Assembly: GCF_000316115.1 (NCBI RefSeq)
Contig: NZ_JH993797.1
Coordinates: 5,504,486-5,568,485, forward strand
Reading direction: 5' to 3'
DNA: 64,000 nucleotides
From: Leptolyngbya sp. PCC 7375
GTDB taxonomy: Bacteria > Cyanobacteriota > Cyanobacteriia > Phormidesmidales > Phormidesmidaceae
Positions 42,555-51,277 of the stretch are shown here, in pieces. Positions within the stretch are counted from its first letter, which is position 1, and each line of letters begins with the position of its first letter. The position numbers and the translations under genes were made by a program. Below the pieces are notes generated by a model. The model was not told where the DNA came from, made no database searches, and saw only the letters and a program-made list of their open reading frames with translations.

Positions 42555-43418
42555 ATGCATCGTCTGCTCTTGGTATTGCTAATAACAACTGGGGCAATTT
42601 CCCTGAGCGGTTGTGGATTCTTTAATCGCAACAGCGATGATGTTGCTGAGGATCCAGCTACCCCAACGGAACAAACAACTCAACCAGTAGAAACGTCAGA
42701 AGGTGAGCTTCCTGATATTCCAGGGGGAGAGGATTCCGGTAATGTAGTTGCGGTCTCAGAAAATTCTCCCACCATCGTTGCTCGTGACCTGATTCAGTCT
42801 ACTGATCCAAACGAACGAGCAATTGGAGTGGAACGCACTCGTAATGATCCCTTTGCAGAGCTAACGATTCCCCTCATCCCTCCTGAGCCGATTTTGCCCG
42901 AAGACGATGGCACGACGGCGACTAATGCTGGGACTGAGGCTGGCCGCACAGTTGCAGCAGGACCTGGAACGGTAGGCCCTGGAAGTAATAACCCTCAGCA
43001 GCGCCCAGACCTCGCGGAACAACGCCGAGTTGAATCAGGTCGTGCTGAGATAGCGGCATTGCCCGAAATCCCACAGCCAACGACAGCTAGAGCTGTTCGA
43101 GTATCAGGGGTTATCCAAATCGGAGGGGCTCCTTACGCAATTGTTAAGGCTCCTAATGAAATTGAGCGCTATGTCAGACAAGGCGAAAGAATTGCTGGAG
43201 GCAGTGTTGTTGTCAAACGCATTGATGCACGTTCAGCTGAACCCCGTGTAATTCTGGTGGAAAACGGCATCGAAGTAGAGCGTTTCGTGACATCAACCGA
43301 AGAAGCGCCTGTGGAAGAAGAACCTGCAGCAGAAACAGTGTCAACAATTGGTGCTTTGCCAACTCTACCGAGTCCTGCTGGCATCTGGGTAATTCCAAGT
43401 TATTCAAGCTACATCTAA
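42555..43418 (+). CDS. PilP-like lipoprotein downstream of sigF
   Basis: The ATG at 42555 (287 residues) has GGAGG at 42541-42545. A lipobox L-S-G-C ends the signal peptide (about 17-20). A long disordered Asp/Glu/Thr/Pro-rich region follows (about 25-185), then a small beta domain (about 190-260: VSGVIQIGGAPYAIVKAPNE, YVRQGERIAGG, VVVKRIDA, VILVENGIEVERF). That domain resembles the C-terminal fold of PilP (type IV pilus inner-membrane lipoprotein) and GspC. The gap to sigF is 65 bp. The pilus role is an inference from the domain and from SigF biology. Confidence 0.6.
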   Translation: MHRLLLVLLITTGAISLSGCGFFNRNSDDVAEDPATPTEQTTQPVETSEGELPDIPGGEDSGNVVAVSENSPTIVARDLIQSTDPNERAIGVERTRNDPFAELTIPLIPPEPILPEDDGTTATNAGTEAGRTVAAGPGTVGPGSNNPQQRPDLAEQRRVESGRAEIAALPEIPQPTTARAVRVSGVIQIGGAPYAIVKAPNEIERYVRQGERIAGGSVVVKRIDARSAEPRVILVENGIEVERFVTSTEEAPVEEEPAAETVSTIGALPTLPSPAGIWVIPSYSSYI

Positions 43419-43430
43419 TTTTCTTATTTT

Positions 43431-43463
43431 AAAACCCTCTAGCTGTAAGGTTAGGGGGTTTTT
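43431..43463 (+). terminator. Rho-independent terminator after the PilP-like gene
   Basis: AAAACCCTCTAGC pairs with GTTAGGGGGTTTT around a short loop, ending in TTTTT. It starts 13 bp after the stop codon. Confidence 0.82.
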
Positions 43464-43665
43464 CTGTATCCGCTCTGATTTTGTTGCGTAGGGTGTAGTT
43501 TGTTTTTTATTCGGCATTTTCTAAAGAATTATTGCTAAAATCTTCGATATGCAACAATTCTTAAATGGCAAGACTGTGAGTTCGGTTCAGAGGAGTAGTA
43601 CCCTGGTGAACAGGTAGCTTGCTGCTCGCATTCATTACTCGTCTTTGAACAAGAGAGGACTATTC

Positions 43666-43854
43666 ATGGTTAAGCGTGGATCTAAAGTACGTATCCTGCG
43701 TAAGGAGTCTTATTGGTTTCAAGATATTGGTACGGTTGCTTCCGTTGATAAAAGTGGTATCAAGTATCCAGTAGTTGTTCGTTTTGACAAAATTAACTAT
43801 GCCGGAGTTAATACCAACAACTTTGGCGAATTTGAGCTGAAGGAAGTTAAGTAG
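43666..43854 (+). CDS. psaE: Photosystem I reaction centre subunit IV PsaE
   Basis: The ATG at 43666 (62 residues) follows GAGAGGA (43653-43658). The sequence starts MVKRGSKVRILRKESYW, has FQDIGTVASVDKSGIKYPVVVRF and ends NNFGEFELKEVK. This is the SH3-like PsaE fold on the stromal side of PSI, where it helps ferredoxin docking and cyclic flow. A frame-extended GTG/ATG at 43645 is not supported. It is transcribed in the same direction as mutM, 56 bp away, but no co-regulation is shown. Confidence 0.97.
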   Translation: MVKRGSKVRILRKESYWFQDIGTVASVDKSGIKYPVVVRFDKINYAGVNTNNFGEFELKEVK

Positions 43855-43910
43855 CTCAAGCAACTGCAGATGGCTTGGTAAAATTAGCAGAGTTATTTGT
43901 CTAGTTATCC

Positions 43911-44756
43911 TTGCCAGAACTTCCTGAGGTAGAAACTGTCCGACGAGGGCTCAGTCGAGTTACTCTATATCAACCTATTCGGGGTGGAGATGTGCTGTTA
44001 GACCGCAGCATTGCCCACCCCATTTCTATTGAAGAGTTTCTACCATCTGTCCTGGGGGCTGAAATTACGGCATGGCAACGTCGCGGCAAGTATTTATTGG
44101 CAGTTTTAGCTCGCCAGCAACAACCGGCTGGTTGGTTAGGATGTCATTTACGTATGACGGGCCAACTTCTATGGGTAGAACAATCAATGCCGGTGTCTTC
44201 CCACTGCCGTGTTCGCCTCTTTTTTGAGAATGAACGAGAACTGCGTTACGTTGACCAACGCACCTTTGGCCGTCTTTGGTGGATACCCCCCAACAAACAA
44301 CCCGAGCAAATCATGACAGGGTTGCAACGGTTAGGCCCAGAACCTTTTGCTGATGAGTTTTCTGTAGGCTATATGCAAGCCTGGTTTGGACGTAGACAGA
44401 AACCTGTTAAAAATGCGTTGCTTGACCAGGCCATGGTGGCAGGCATCGGTAATATCTATGCGGATGAGGCGTTGTTTTTAAGTGGCATTCGCCCCAAGGT
44501 GAGATGCGATCGCATTTCCCCCACTCGCCTCAAACGCTTACACACATCCATTCGCAAAGTTCTTATCGACAGCATTGAAGCCGGTGGCACCACCTTTAGT
44601 GACTTTCGCGATATCCACGGCATCAATGGCAACTACGGCGGTGTCGCCTGGGTATACGACCGCGAAAACGAGCCCTGTCGTGTCTGCGCAACGCCCATCA
44701 CACGCATCAAACTCGCAGGACGCTCTGCCCACTACTGCCCTAACTGCCAAAAATAG
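43911..44756 (+). CDS. mutM: Formamidopyrimidine-DNA glycosylase (Fpg)
   Basis: The 281-residue protein starts with TTG; the N-terminal catalytic PELPEVET follows (Pro2 and Glu3 of the mature enzyme). The conserved DNA-contacting RRGKYLL region (about 58-64), the helix-two-turn-helix NIYADEALFLSGIRP, and a C-terminal zinc finger of C-x2-C-x16-C-x2-C type (CRVC...CPNC) are all visible. It removes 8-oxoguanine and other oxidised purines. This is the complete enzyme. Confidence 0.96.
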   Translation: MPELPEVETVRRGLSRVTLYQPIRGGDVLLDRSIAHPISIEEFLPSVLGAEITAWQRRGKYLLAVLARQQQPAGWLGCHLRMTGQLLWVEQSMPVSSHCRVRLFFENERELRYVDQRTFGRLWWIPPNKQPEQIMTGLQRLGPEPFADEFSVGYMQAWFGRRQKPVKNALLDQAMVAGIGNIYADEALFLSGIRPKVRCDRISPTRLKRLHTSIRKVLIDSIEAGGTTFSDFRDIHGINGNYGGVAWVYDRENEPCRVCATPITRIKLAGRSAHYCPNCQK

Positions 44757-44847
44757 AGGTCTATTTATTTTTTCCCCACCGCCTATTGCCCATTCCCCAC
44801 TGCCCCCACAGGAGCGATAATATATTGACCAGTTATTTTTCTAAGTA

Positions 44848-45063
44848 ATGGCGATTAAAAAGGGTACTTTTGTGCGCGTCGTGCGCGAGAAATTAGAGAA
44901 CAGCGTAGAAGCCACTGCTAGCGATAACCGGTTTCCGCCCTATATCTTTGAAACTCAAGGTGAAATTTTAGAAATTCGCGATGACTACGCCCTGGTGAAA
45001 TTTGGCCGAGTACCCACCCCCAATATTTGGCTCCAGGTAGAGCAGTTGGAAGCGTTTAAGTAA
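44848..45063 (+). CDS. ndhO: NAD(P)H-quinone oxidoreductase subunit O
   Basis: The 71-residue protein begins MAIKKGTFVRVVREKLENSVEA and continues to NRFPPYIFETQGEILEI and KFGRVPTPNIWLQVEQL; this is the small NdhO of NDH-1. NdhO is a peripheral, cyanobacteria/plastid-specific subunit that modulates cyclic electron flow. It stands alone, 91 bp after mutM, with a CCCATT-rich tract in between. Confidence 0.94.
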   Translation: MAIKKGTFVRVVREKLENSVEATASDNRFPPYIFETQGEILEIRDDYALVKFGRVPTPNIWLQVEQLEAFK

Positions 45064-45226
45064 GACTGACAACGTATTAAGAATCCTGATGGGATACTCC
45101 CAAGTACAAGTAGCCCCGGACACAATGGAAGTGTGGTTCACATCCGTTGATTACGTGGGCCGCATCGTTGGGTAGCTGGGCAATTGATTAGCTGAGGTGC
45201 CCTCAAGCTGTCTATTGGGAGTCCCT

Positions 45227-46219
45227 ATGGTAGTCACTATTCCATCTCCTCAGAAAGCAGTTGTTAATAAAGCTGCGATCGCAATCCCCAAAATCACTGT
45301 CATTGGCGCAGGCAATGTAGGTGCCAGCCTTGCTCGGTGTTTACTGGCCCAAAACCTAGGCCATGTGGTTCTACTAGATATCGTCGAAGGTCGCCCCCAG
45401 GGATTAGCCCTCGACATGGCTGAGGCACGCCCCCTAGAAGGGTATAGCTATAGTATTACTGGAACCAACGACTACCCAGATACAGCCAATTCACAGGTAA
45501 TTGTGATTACCGCTGGGCTCCCACGCAAGCCAGGCATGTCCAGGGATGATCTACTCAAGGTGAACGGCGGCATCATTCTAGACGTCATGTCACAGGCTCT
45601 GCCCCACTCTCCCGATGCCCATTTCATCTTGGTCACTAATCCATTAGATGTAATGACCTATCTAGCCTGGCAAACCAGTGGGCTTCCTCCCCGTCAAGTC
45701 ATCGGACAGGCCGGAGTACTAGATTCAGCAAGATTTCGCACCTTTATTGCGCAGGAATTAGAGGTTCCGCCACAGGATGTATCAACCATGGTATTGGGAG
45801 GACATGGTGATCTGATGGTACCGCTGATTAGCTACACCACCGTCAGTGGCATCCCTCTCACTGAACTAATGTCACTGAACAAAGTTCAGCAACTGGTAGA
45901 TCGCACCCGCCATGGTGGCGCAGAAATTGTGAATCATCTCAAAACCGGCGGAGCATTTTACGCACCTGCGGCCGCAACAGCAACAATGGTGGCTGCAATT
46001 CTGCAAAACCAGTCAGCCATACTACCCGTTTCAGCCTATCTTGAGGGGCAATACGGGCTCAAAGATATCTATTTGGGTGTACCCTGTCGTCTTGACCACA
46101 ATGGGGCAGCTTCCATAATAGAACTCTCGCTCACCAACGATGAGCAGGCTGCCCTACAAACCTCTGCAGCATCGGTGCAACAAACACTACAAAAGGCACT
46201 ATCACTATTGACTAGCTAA
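45227..46219 (+). CDS. mdh: Malate dehydrogenase
   Basis: The ATG at 45227 (330 residues) has GGGA at 45217-45220; a TTG-like extension upstream is not supported. It has the Rossmann motif ITVIGAGNVGASLARCL and catalytic motifs GLPRKPGMSRDDLLKVN (Arg pair that selects malate), VTNPLDVMTYLAW (Asn and Asp), GQAGVLDSARFR (Arg) and VLGGHGDLMVP (catalytic His). It oxidises malate with NAD in the partial TCA cycle. An N-terminal extension of about 20 residues precedes the usual start. Confidence 0.94.
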   Translation: MVVTIPSPQKAVVNKAAIAIPKITVIGAGNVGASLARCLLAQNLGHVVLLDIVEGRPQGLALDMAEARPLEGYSYSITGTNDYPDTANSQVIVITAGLPRKPGMSRDDLLKVNGGIILDVMSQALPHSPDAHFILVTNPLDVMTYLAWQTSGLPPRQVIGQAGVLDSARFRTFIAQELEVPPQDVSTMVLGGHGDLMVPLISYTTVSGIPLTELMSLNKVQQLVDRTRHGGAEIVNHLKTGGAFYAPAAATATMVAAILQNQSAILPVSAYLEGQYGLKDIYLGVPCRLDHNGAASIIELSLTNDEQAALQTSAASVQQTLQKALSLLTS

Positions 46220-46240
46220 TTAATTTTTTCTGATTGCGGC

Positions 46241-47128
46241 CTACACAGTTTGCGGACGAGGGCGAGGATACTCAGCCATCAGCCGTCGTACCTCTTCCGC
46301 ATGGTAAGAACTGCGTGTCAGAGGAGACGATACAACCTGCAAAAAGCCCATCGCTTCTCCAGCCTCTCGCCACTGATCAAACTGTTCGGGGGTAATGAAA
46401 TCTTTCACACCAAGGTGTTTTTGAGTAGGCTGCAAATATTGACCAATGGTAAGGATATCGCAGTCTACAGCGCGTAAGCCAGCCATGACCTGGCGGACTT
46501 CCTCATTAGTTTCCCCCAGACCCACCATGATTCCTGACTTGGTGTAGGCCCATGGAGCAATTTCACGGGTACGTTTGAGTAGTTCCAAGCTGCGCTGATA
46601 GTCACCTTGGGGACGCACACGCTTATAGAGTCTAGGAATTGTCTCCGTATTGTGATTCATCACCTCAGGAGCTGCCGACAAAATAGTTTCTAAAGCATCC
46701 CAATTACCGCACAAGTCAGGAATCAGCACCTCAATGGTGGTATTGGGCGAAAGTTTTCGAGTCTCTTCAATGCAGCGCACAAACTGACTAGCACCACCAT
46801 CGGGTAGATCGTCTCGGTTTACTGAAGTGATGACTACATGGTTCAGGCCCATCCGCCGCACAGCCTCACCTAAACGCAGAGGCTCGGTTGGGTCTAACGC
46901 CTGGGGCTTTTTCTCAAAATCAATATCGCAATAGGGACAGGCTCGCGTGCAAGCTGGGCCCATGATTAAAAATGTGGCCGTTCCAGCATTGAAGCACTCA
47001 CCAATGTTGGGGCAGGAAGCTTCTTCGCACACTGTGTTGAGAGCGAGATCCTGCAAAATACCTTTGACATTGCCGACCCTTTCCCATTGGGGGGCTTTAA
47101 CTCTCAGCCAGTCTGGTTTAACCGTCAC
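46241..47128 (-). CDS. lipA: Lipoyl synthase
   Basis: The 295-residue protein starts with GTG. The auxiliary cluster cysteines C-x4-C-x5-C (CEEASCPNIGEC, residues 34-45) and the radical-SAM C-x3-C-x2-C (CTRACPYC, residues 60-67) are intact. The C-terminal R-S-S-Y motif (LTRSSYHAEE) is present. It inserts two sulfurs into octanoyl-carrier proteins. Cyanobacteria commonly carry two lipA genes; this is a full-length one. It converges with mdh. Confidence 0.96.
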   Translation of the reverse strand: MTVKPDWLRVKAPQWERVGNVKGILQDLALNTVCEEASCPNIGECFNAGTATFLIMGPACTRACPYCDIDFEKKPQALDPTEPLRLGEAVRRMGLNHVVITSVNRDDLPDGGASQFVRCIEETRKLSPNTTIEVLIPDLCGNWDALETILSAAPEVMNHNTETIPRLYKRVRPQGDYQRSLELLKRTREIAPWAYTKSGIMVGLGETNEEVRQVMAGLRAVDCDILTIGQYLQPTQKHLGVKDFITPEQFDQWREAGEAMGFLQVVSSPLTRSSYHAEEVRRLMAEYPRPRPQTV

Positions 47129-47367
47129 ACTACCCTGCCTTTACGAATGGAGTTGCTACGTCAGATAAAGTTTTGACAATACTACTGATTCTAACAACTC
47201 AGGGACAAAGCCATGGGGGCTGCACAAAAGTATGCTGAGAAGTATGAGCAGCCCATAAAACAGATATCGTAAAACAACCGTAATAGGTTGAAATAGGTAA
47301 GATATTCAGGAGTACGACGCTTCCAAGTGCATACCGTTTTCTATCCTACGTTTTCCAATCCTTTGTA

Positions 47368-47958
47368 ATGCAAGGTCTTCATCCCTTAGCTCGCAGCTTT
47401 GCTTTACTATGCGTTGGTTCTGCCCTTGGACTAGCCTTACTGGAGTTGCAAGATCCCTTTGATTGGAAAGCCGCAAATGCTCGACCAAGCCAGGAGGGCA
47501 ATAACCTCCTTACTCGCATCTCCATAACCAACGGTCGCCGCCCAAGCTTCGCACGGCGCTTTAAACAATCAGATATTGAAATTGTGGTGCAGCTGGATGC
47601 TCGTACAGTAAATGTGTACCAAAAAGGCGACATCGTCAAAGAATATCTCATCGCCATTGGTCAAGAAGAGTGGGAAACCCCCGAGGGCAGCTTTAGCATC
47701 ACTCAAAAGCAGAAGTATCCTACATGGCAACATCCAATCACTGGAGAGTTAATCAAAGCAGGTAAGGAAAATCCCTTGGGTTCTCGATGGATCGGCTTTT
47801 TATCAACCAAGGATGGCGAAATTGGTTTTCACGGCACCAATGAGGAACGCTTAATTGGGGAAGCTATTTCCCATGGCTGTATTCGTATGCTTAATGAAGA
47901 CATTGAAGACCTGTATACCTATGTTGATATAGGTACTACGGTTACAGTAAAGCGCTAA
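47368..47958 (+). CDS. L,D-transpeptidase (YkuD domain)
   Basis: The 196-residue protein has an N-terminal hydrophobic segment (about 11-26) that acts as a signal anchor. The catalytic YkuD domain spans about 65-196, with EIVVQLDARTVNVYQKGD, TPEGSFSITQKQ, GFHGTNEERLIGEAISHGCIRM (catalytic Cys171 with His169) and a closing VDIGTTVTVKR. Members form 3-3 peptidoglycan cross-links or attach lipoproteins. Position in the wall and exact reaction are unknown. Confidence 0.93.
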   Translation: MQGLHPLARSFALLCVGSALGLALLELQDPFDWKAANARPSQEGNNLLTRISITNGRRPSFARRFKQSDIEIVVQLDARTVNVYQKGDIVKEYLIAIGQEEWETPEGSFSITQKQKYPTWQHPITGELIKAGKENPLGSRWIGFLSTKDGEIGFHGTNEERLIGEAISHGCIRMLNEDIEDLYTYVDIGTTVTVKR

Positions 47959-48141
47959 TTAACTAAATCAAAATTCTCGCTCAACGGTCCAAGATAAGGC
48001 AGCAAAGACGACAGAACGCAGCAAATCATTTAGCCTAATTTATAGAGAGTGAATATTCTTGAAGAAGATTTGCAATTTTCAACCTAGAAGTTCATAGCCC
48101 CGTTCATCTCAGAGCTCAGTCTTAATAATTTTCTTTATCCA

Positions 48142-48477
48142 ATGATTTTTGATCCAGCCTGGATTTCTGGAATGTTTTTATGGGCTTTGGCCCTCTATCT
48201 GATGTTTTCGCCCCTGGTTCTGCGCTTGGTGGAGGCTCTGGAGCAACAGGCTATGGGCTGGTTAGCATCCGCTGACACAACATCCTCTACTGGGCAAGCA
48301 GAACTCTATGCATCAGTAATGAGTATTGTGCCGTTTTTAGTCGCTGGCGGTCTTTGCAACTATTTACTAGATATCAGCATGGGTCGTAGCTGGACCGTAA
48401 GCGTTGGCATTATTACCTGCATAGGCAGCGGCGTATATGAGTTGGGTCGCCGCGACGGTCAGGCCAATCAAGACTAA
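48142..48477 (+). CDS. Conserved hypothetical membrane protein
   Basis: The 111-residue protein has three hydrophobic stretches: about 6-28 (AWISGMFLWALALYLMFSPL), about 60-75 (VMSIVPFLVAGGLCNYLL) and about 84-100 (SWTVSVGIITCIGSGV). Charged loops lie between. No family is recognised. A conserved-looking D-x-x-M-G-R-S pattern (DISMGRS) follows the second helix. It converges with tsaB (4-bp gap). Confidence 0.6.
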   Translation: MIFDPAWISGMFLWALALYLMFSPLVLRLVEALEQQAMGWLASADTTSSTGQAELYASVMSIVPFLVAGGLCNYLLDISMGRSWTVSVGIITCIGSGVYELGRRDGQANQD

Positions 48478-48481
48478 CCTC

Positions 48482-49138
48482 TCAAACAGTTACTGGATGT
48501 TGACCGTAGAACGGAACGACCTGTCGCCAGTTAGATATCTTATCCATTTGCAGACGCTCATATCCAAGCTGTAACAGGGACGAGGTTGTTTCGGCCAGCC
48601 CAACACCTGAATCTAGAACTATTTTTACCAGGGGTTGAGACCAGTGGGATTGCTTCAGGTTCCAATCACTTGCGCTCAGCACCGTATCTTCTAGCTTTAA
48701 GGTCAGACTTTCTCCAGTCCAGTGGTAAACCGCACCATACACAGCCCCTCGTTTAGCAGGCATGGTGATAGCCAGATCAGTAGCTGTTTTGTGAGTTTCC
48801 ACTATGGACTCCGAGGGTGGGCCAGACGCGGTGACTCGATGGTGGGCAACAGCAGCCAAAGCAGAAATACCCAATAGGGGAATATCTAACTGTTGTGCCA
48901 ACGTTCGGGCAGTTGCCACACCAATCCGGGTACCCGTAAAACCACCAGGTCCAATGCATACAGCAATAAACGTCAGATCTTGCCAGTTCTGGGGGGGCAA
49001 AAACCCTTGGAGTAGAGCATGGAGTTGACTGGATAAGTCACGACCTAGCTGCCAAGTTTGCTGACGATGGATCGTTTCAAAATCACTGATGGCTAAACCC
49101 AGTTCAGGGGTAGAGGTATGAAGTGCCAGGCCTAACAT
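48482..49138 (-). CDS. tsaB: tRNA threonylcarbamoyladenosine biosynthesis protein TsaB
   Basis: The 218-residue protein has the ASKHA start (MLGLALHTSTPELGLAI), the signature FIAVCIGPGGFTGTRIGVATARTLAQQLDIPLLGISALAAVA (about 56-97), and lacks the metal-binding His of its partner TsaD, as TsaB should. It dimerises with TsaD to make t6A37 on ANN-decoding tRNAs. Confidence 0.93.
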   Translation of the reverse strand: MLGLALHTSTPELGLAISDFETIHRQQTWQLGRDLSSQLHALLQGFLPPQNWQDLTFIAVCIGPGGFTGTRIGVATARTLAQQLDIPLLGISALAAVAHHRVTASGPPSESIVETHKTATDLAITMPAKRGAVYGAVYHWTGESLTLKLEDTVLSASDWNLKQSHWSQPLVKIVLDSGVGLAETTSSLLQLGYERLQMDKISNWRQVVPFYGQHPVTV

Positions 49139-49213
49139 GTCTTTCGATTTTTTTTACAAATCGCCTTGAGAAAATCGTTGTCTAAGGAGTGCTCATCTGA
49201 AGCATGCCGTATT

Positions 49214-49924
49214 CTAATCGCTTTCTCTAGCAACAATTTCTTTAGTAGCTGCAAAATAAAATCCTAATAAGAGTTCACGATTTTGCCACTTTTTGAAACT
49301 GACAGAACGACGAAACATCAGATAGGCCCCATAGCCAAACAATGGAACAACGATTAACAGCTCTAGAGAGCTTACACGAAATGTATTGATTAAACTCACA
49401 AACCCTAGAATCAAACATCCCAGAGAAAGATTACGATACATGATGTGGGAAGCTGTGTGCATTTCTGCAGCCGTAACCGAAGGGCTATTGTTTTCACGCA
49501 GATAGGCTTTAAGTCGAGCATTGATCCAGCGCATCTTTTTAGGGAGGCCTATTTTTTGCTGTAGCTGAAGTACTAAGCGATCTTCAAAGTCTAGTAACGA
49601 TGCATTCCCTAGCTCAGCCTGTTGCAATTTTTTATCTCGCTCCCTTAGCTGACTATCCATATACAGATATTCCTGTTTAAACACATGGCATAGCAGCAGA
49701 AAATATCGCCAGCTCAATGTTTGTACAGTCCCACCGATGATGTAGCTCAAAAATAAGAACGTGAGTGAGATCGCCAGTGTCCCACTGCTCTGAATTATCG
49801 GAGCCAAATCCGCCAAACTTTCCACTGGGTTATAGAGTAAAAATCCTGCCACAATAAATGGCGAGCCCCCAATAATTGAAGCAAATAGTTCAAAAGGCCC
49901 AAGGAAATACTTCAGTTGCTCCAT
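49214..49924 (-). CDS. Uncharacterised integral membrane protein
   Basis: The 236-residue protein has four hydrophobic helices in two pairs (about 9-30 and 44-70; about 168-185 and 190-206), with a long soluble loop of about 95 residues between them (about 75-165) that is rich in charged residues (RERDKKLQQAELGNASLL, DFEDRLVLQLQQKIG, KKMRWINARLKAYL). No signature recognised. The start is ATG. Confidence 0.55.
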   Translation of the reverse strand: MEQLKYFLGPFELFASIIGGSPFIVAGFLLYNPVESLADLAPIIQSSGTLAISLTFLFLSYIIGGTVQTLSWRYFLLLCHVFKQEYLYMDSQLRERDKKLQQAELGNASLLDFEDRLVLQLQQKIGLPKKMRWINARLKAYLRENNSPSVTAAEMHTASHIMYRNLSLGCLILGFVSLINTFRVSSLELLIVVPLFGYGAYLMFRRSVSFKKWQNRELLLGFYFAATKEIVARESD

Positions 49925-50015
49925 AGGATGTTGTGATGCGCGTCTGAATAGGAATGGTTTTAGCAGAGGCTCCTGTCTTTCTGAAGTAACTCAGGAGTTT
50001 CCACATCGTCTCAGA

Positions 50016-51002
50016 TTATTTCAGCGTAAACGTCATCATCAATGGCAAGTGATCTGAAGCCGTTCCCACTTCTGGTATCACACGGGTTGCCGTCAGCTCA
50101 ATCGACTCTGGGGTATAGAACAAATAATCCAGCTTATGTTCAGGTGGTTCAGAGGGAAAGGTAGGTTGGTCAGGCCATTGCTCTCGAGGAAGCGCCGATG
50201 TAAATGCACCAGACTCTGCCAACACCTCAATCGACCGCTCCCCTTCTTCAGGGCGATTGATCGCACTGTTAAAGTCACCTACTAGCAATACAGGATACTC
50301 CTTGGCATAGGTTTCAGCCATTTGTCGTACGGCACGGGTTTGATTAAATCGGGTCGGGTTATCAAACGCTTCCAGGTGCACATTAATCACAATTAACGCA
50401 CGACCATTAACGTCGACTTGAGTAACCTGAGCTAAGCGATCCAAATAGACAGCATTGTAGAAAAACGGACGACTGGCTACTTTTTCGAGCACAATCCGAT
50501 CATTTTCCACAATCGGGTAGCGACTTAATACGGCCTGACCTGAAATTATTTTGCCGAAATGGGCTGATATGGGCCAATAGGGAAAAGGCACATAGTTTTT
50601 GTTCCAGTTAATGGCCAAACCGGCATTAGCCAACCCCAGGGCATTAGCAAGGGCATCCAGCTGATTAACGTAATAGGAGCGTTTAGAGTCAATATCAATT
50701 TCTTGGAAGGCGATGATGTCAGGATTTAGGGAGCGAAGTGTGGCGATCGCACTCTCTAAATGCCCATCAAATAAACTCTTAGGCCGCTCCACCGCCTCTT
50801 GATTCGTCAAGCCCGACAAATAGCCAATGTTGTAAGACACCAGGGACAATGTGTTGTCTTCGGAATCAGCAGCCTCAACCTTATAGGTGAGGATTTCTGT
50901 ATATTTATCGCGAGGATAGCTACCAGAGGTGGCCCAAACATAGAACACGACCAAAACCAGTGCCAACGAACCCAAAATTGCCAGAATCAGCTTCCACACC
51001 AT
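50016..51002 (-). CDS. Endonuclease/exonuclease/phosphatase family protein
   Basis: The 328-residue protein has an N-terminal membrane anchor (about 3-25, WKLILAILGSLALVLVVFYVWAT), then an EEP fold: LVSYNIGYLSG (about 53-63), PDIIAFQEIDIDSKRSYY (Glu metal ligand, about 100), INVHLEAFDN (His), VLLVGDFNSAIN (Asp and Asn, about 240), KLDYLFY and a closing TASDHLPLMM (Asp-His pair). The EEP catalytic set is intact. Substrates range from DNA to phosphoinositides; the anchor suggests a periplasmic or membrane-linked role. Substrate unknown. Confidence 0.88.
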   Translation of the reverse strand: MVWKLILAILGSLALVLVVFYVWATSGSYPRDKYTEILTYKVEAADSEDNTLSLVSYNIGYLSGLTNQEAVERPKSLFDGHLESAIATLRSLNPDIIAFQEIDIDSKRSYYVNQLDALANALGLANAGLAINWNKNYVPFPYWPISAHFGKIISGQAVLSRYPIVENDRIVLEKVASRPFFYNAVYLDRLAQVTQVDVNGRALIVINVHLEAFDNPTRFNQTRAVRQMAETYAKEYPVLLVGDFNSAINRPEEGERSIEVLAESGAFTSALPREQWPDQPTFPSEPPEHKLDYLFYTPESIELTATRVIPEVGTASDHLPLMMTFTLK

Positions 51003-51277
51003 GGCACCCTCATTAGATTAGTACTCAACACCAGTACTCAATCTAATGCCGTAATGATGAAGGTCTTCAGATACCTGCACAACTCGTAAAGTTCACTCCA
51101 AGAATAGTTGGAATTATTCCCTCACTTGTCACTCCTTTGGGTAATCTGATGGTGCTGAAATATCTAGGATTAGAGCAACAGTTCAGTTCCTTGAGATAAA
51201 TGCCTAAATTTGAGCATTTCTCCGATTGAACGCGTCTCTCAATTCAGTCTCGACCTAAACGATGTGTTAAGGCCTCC

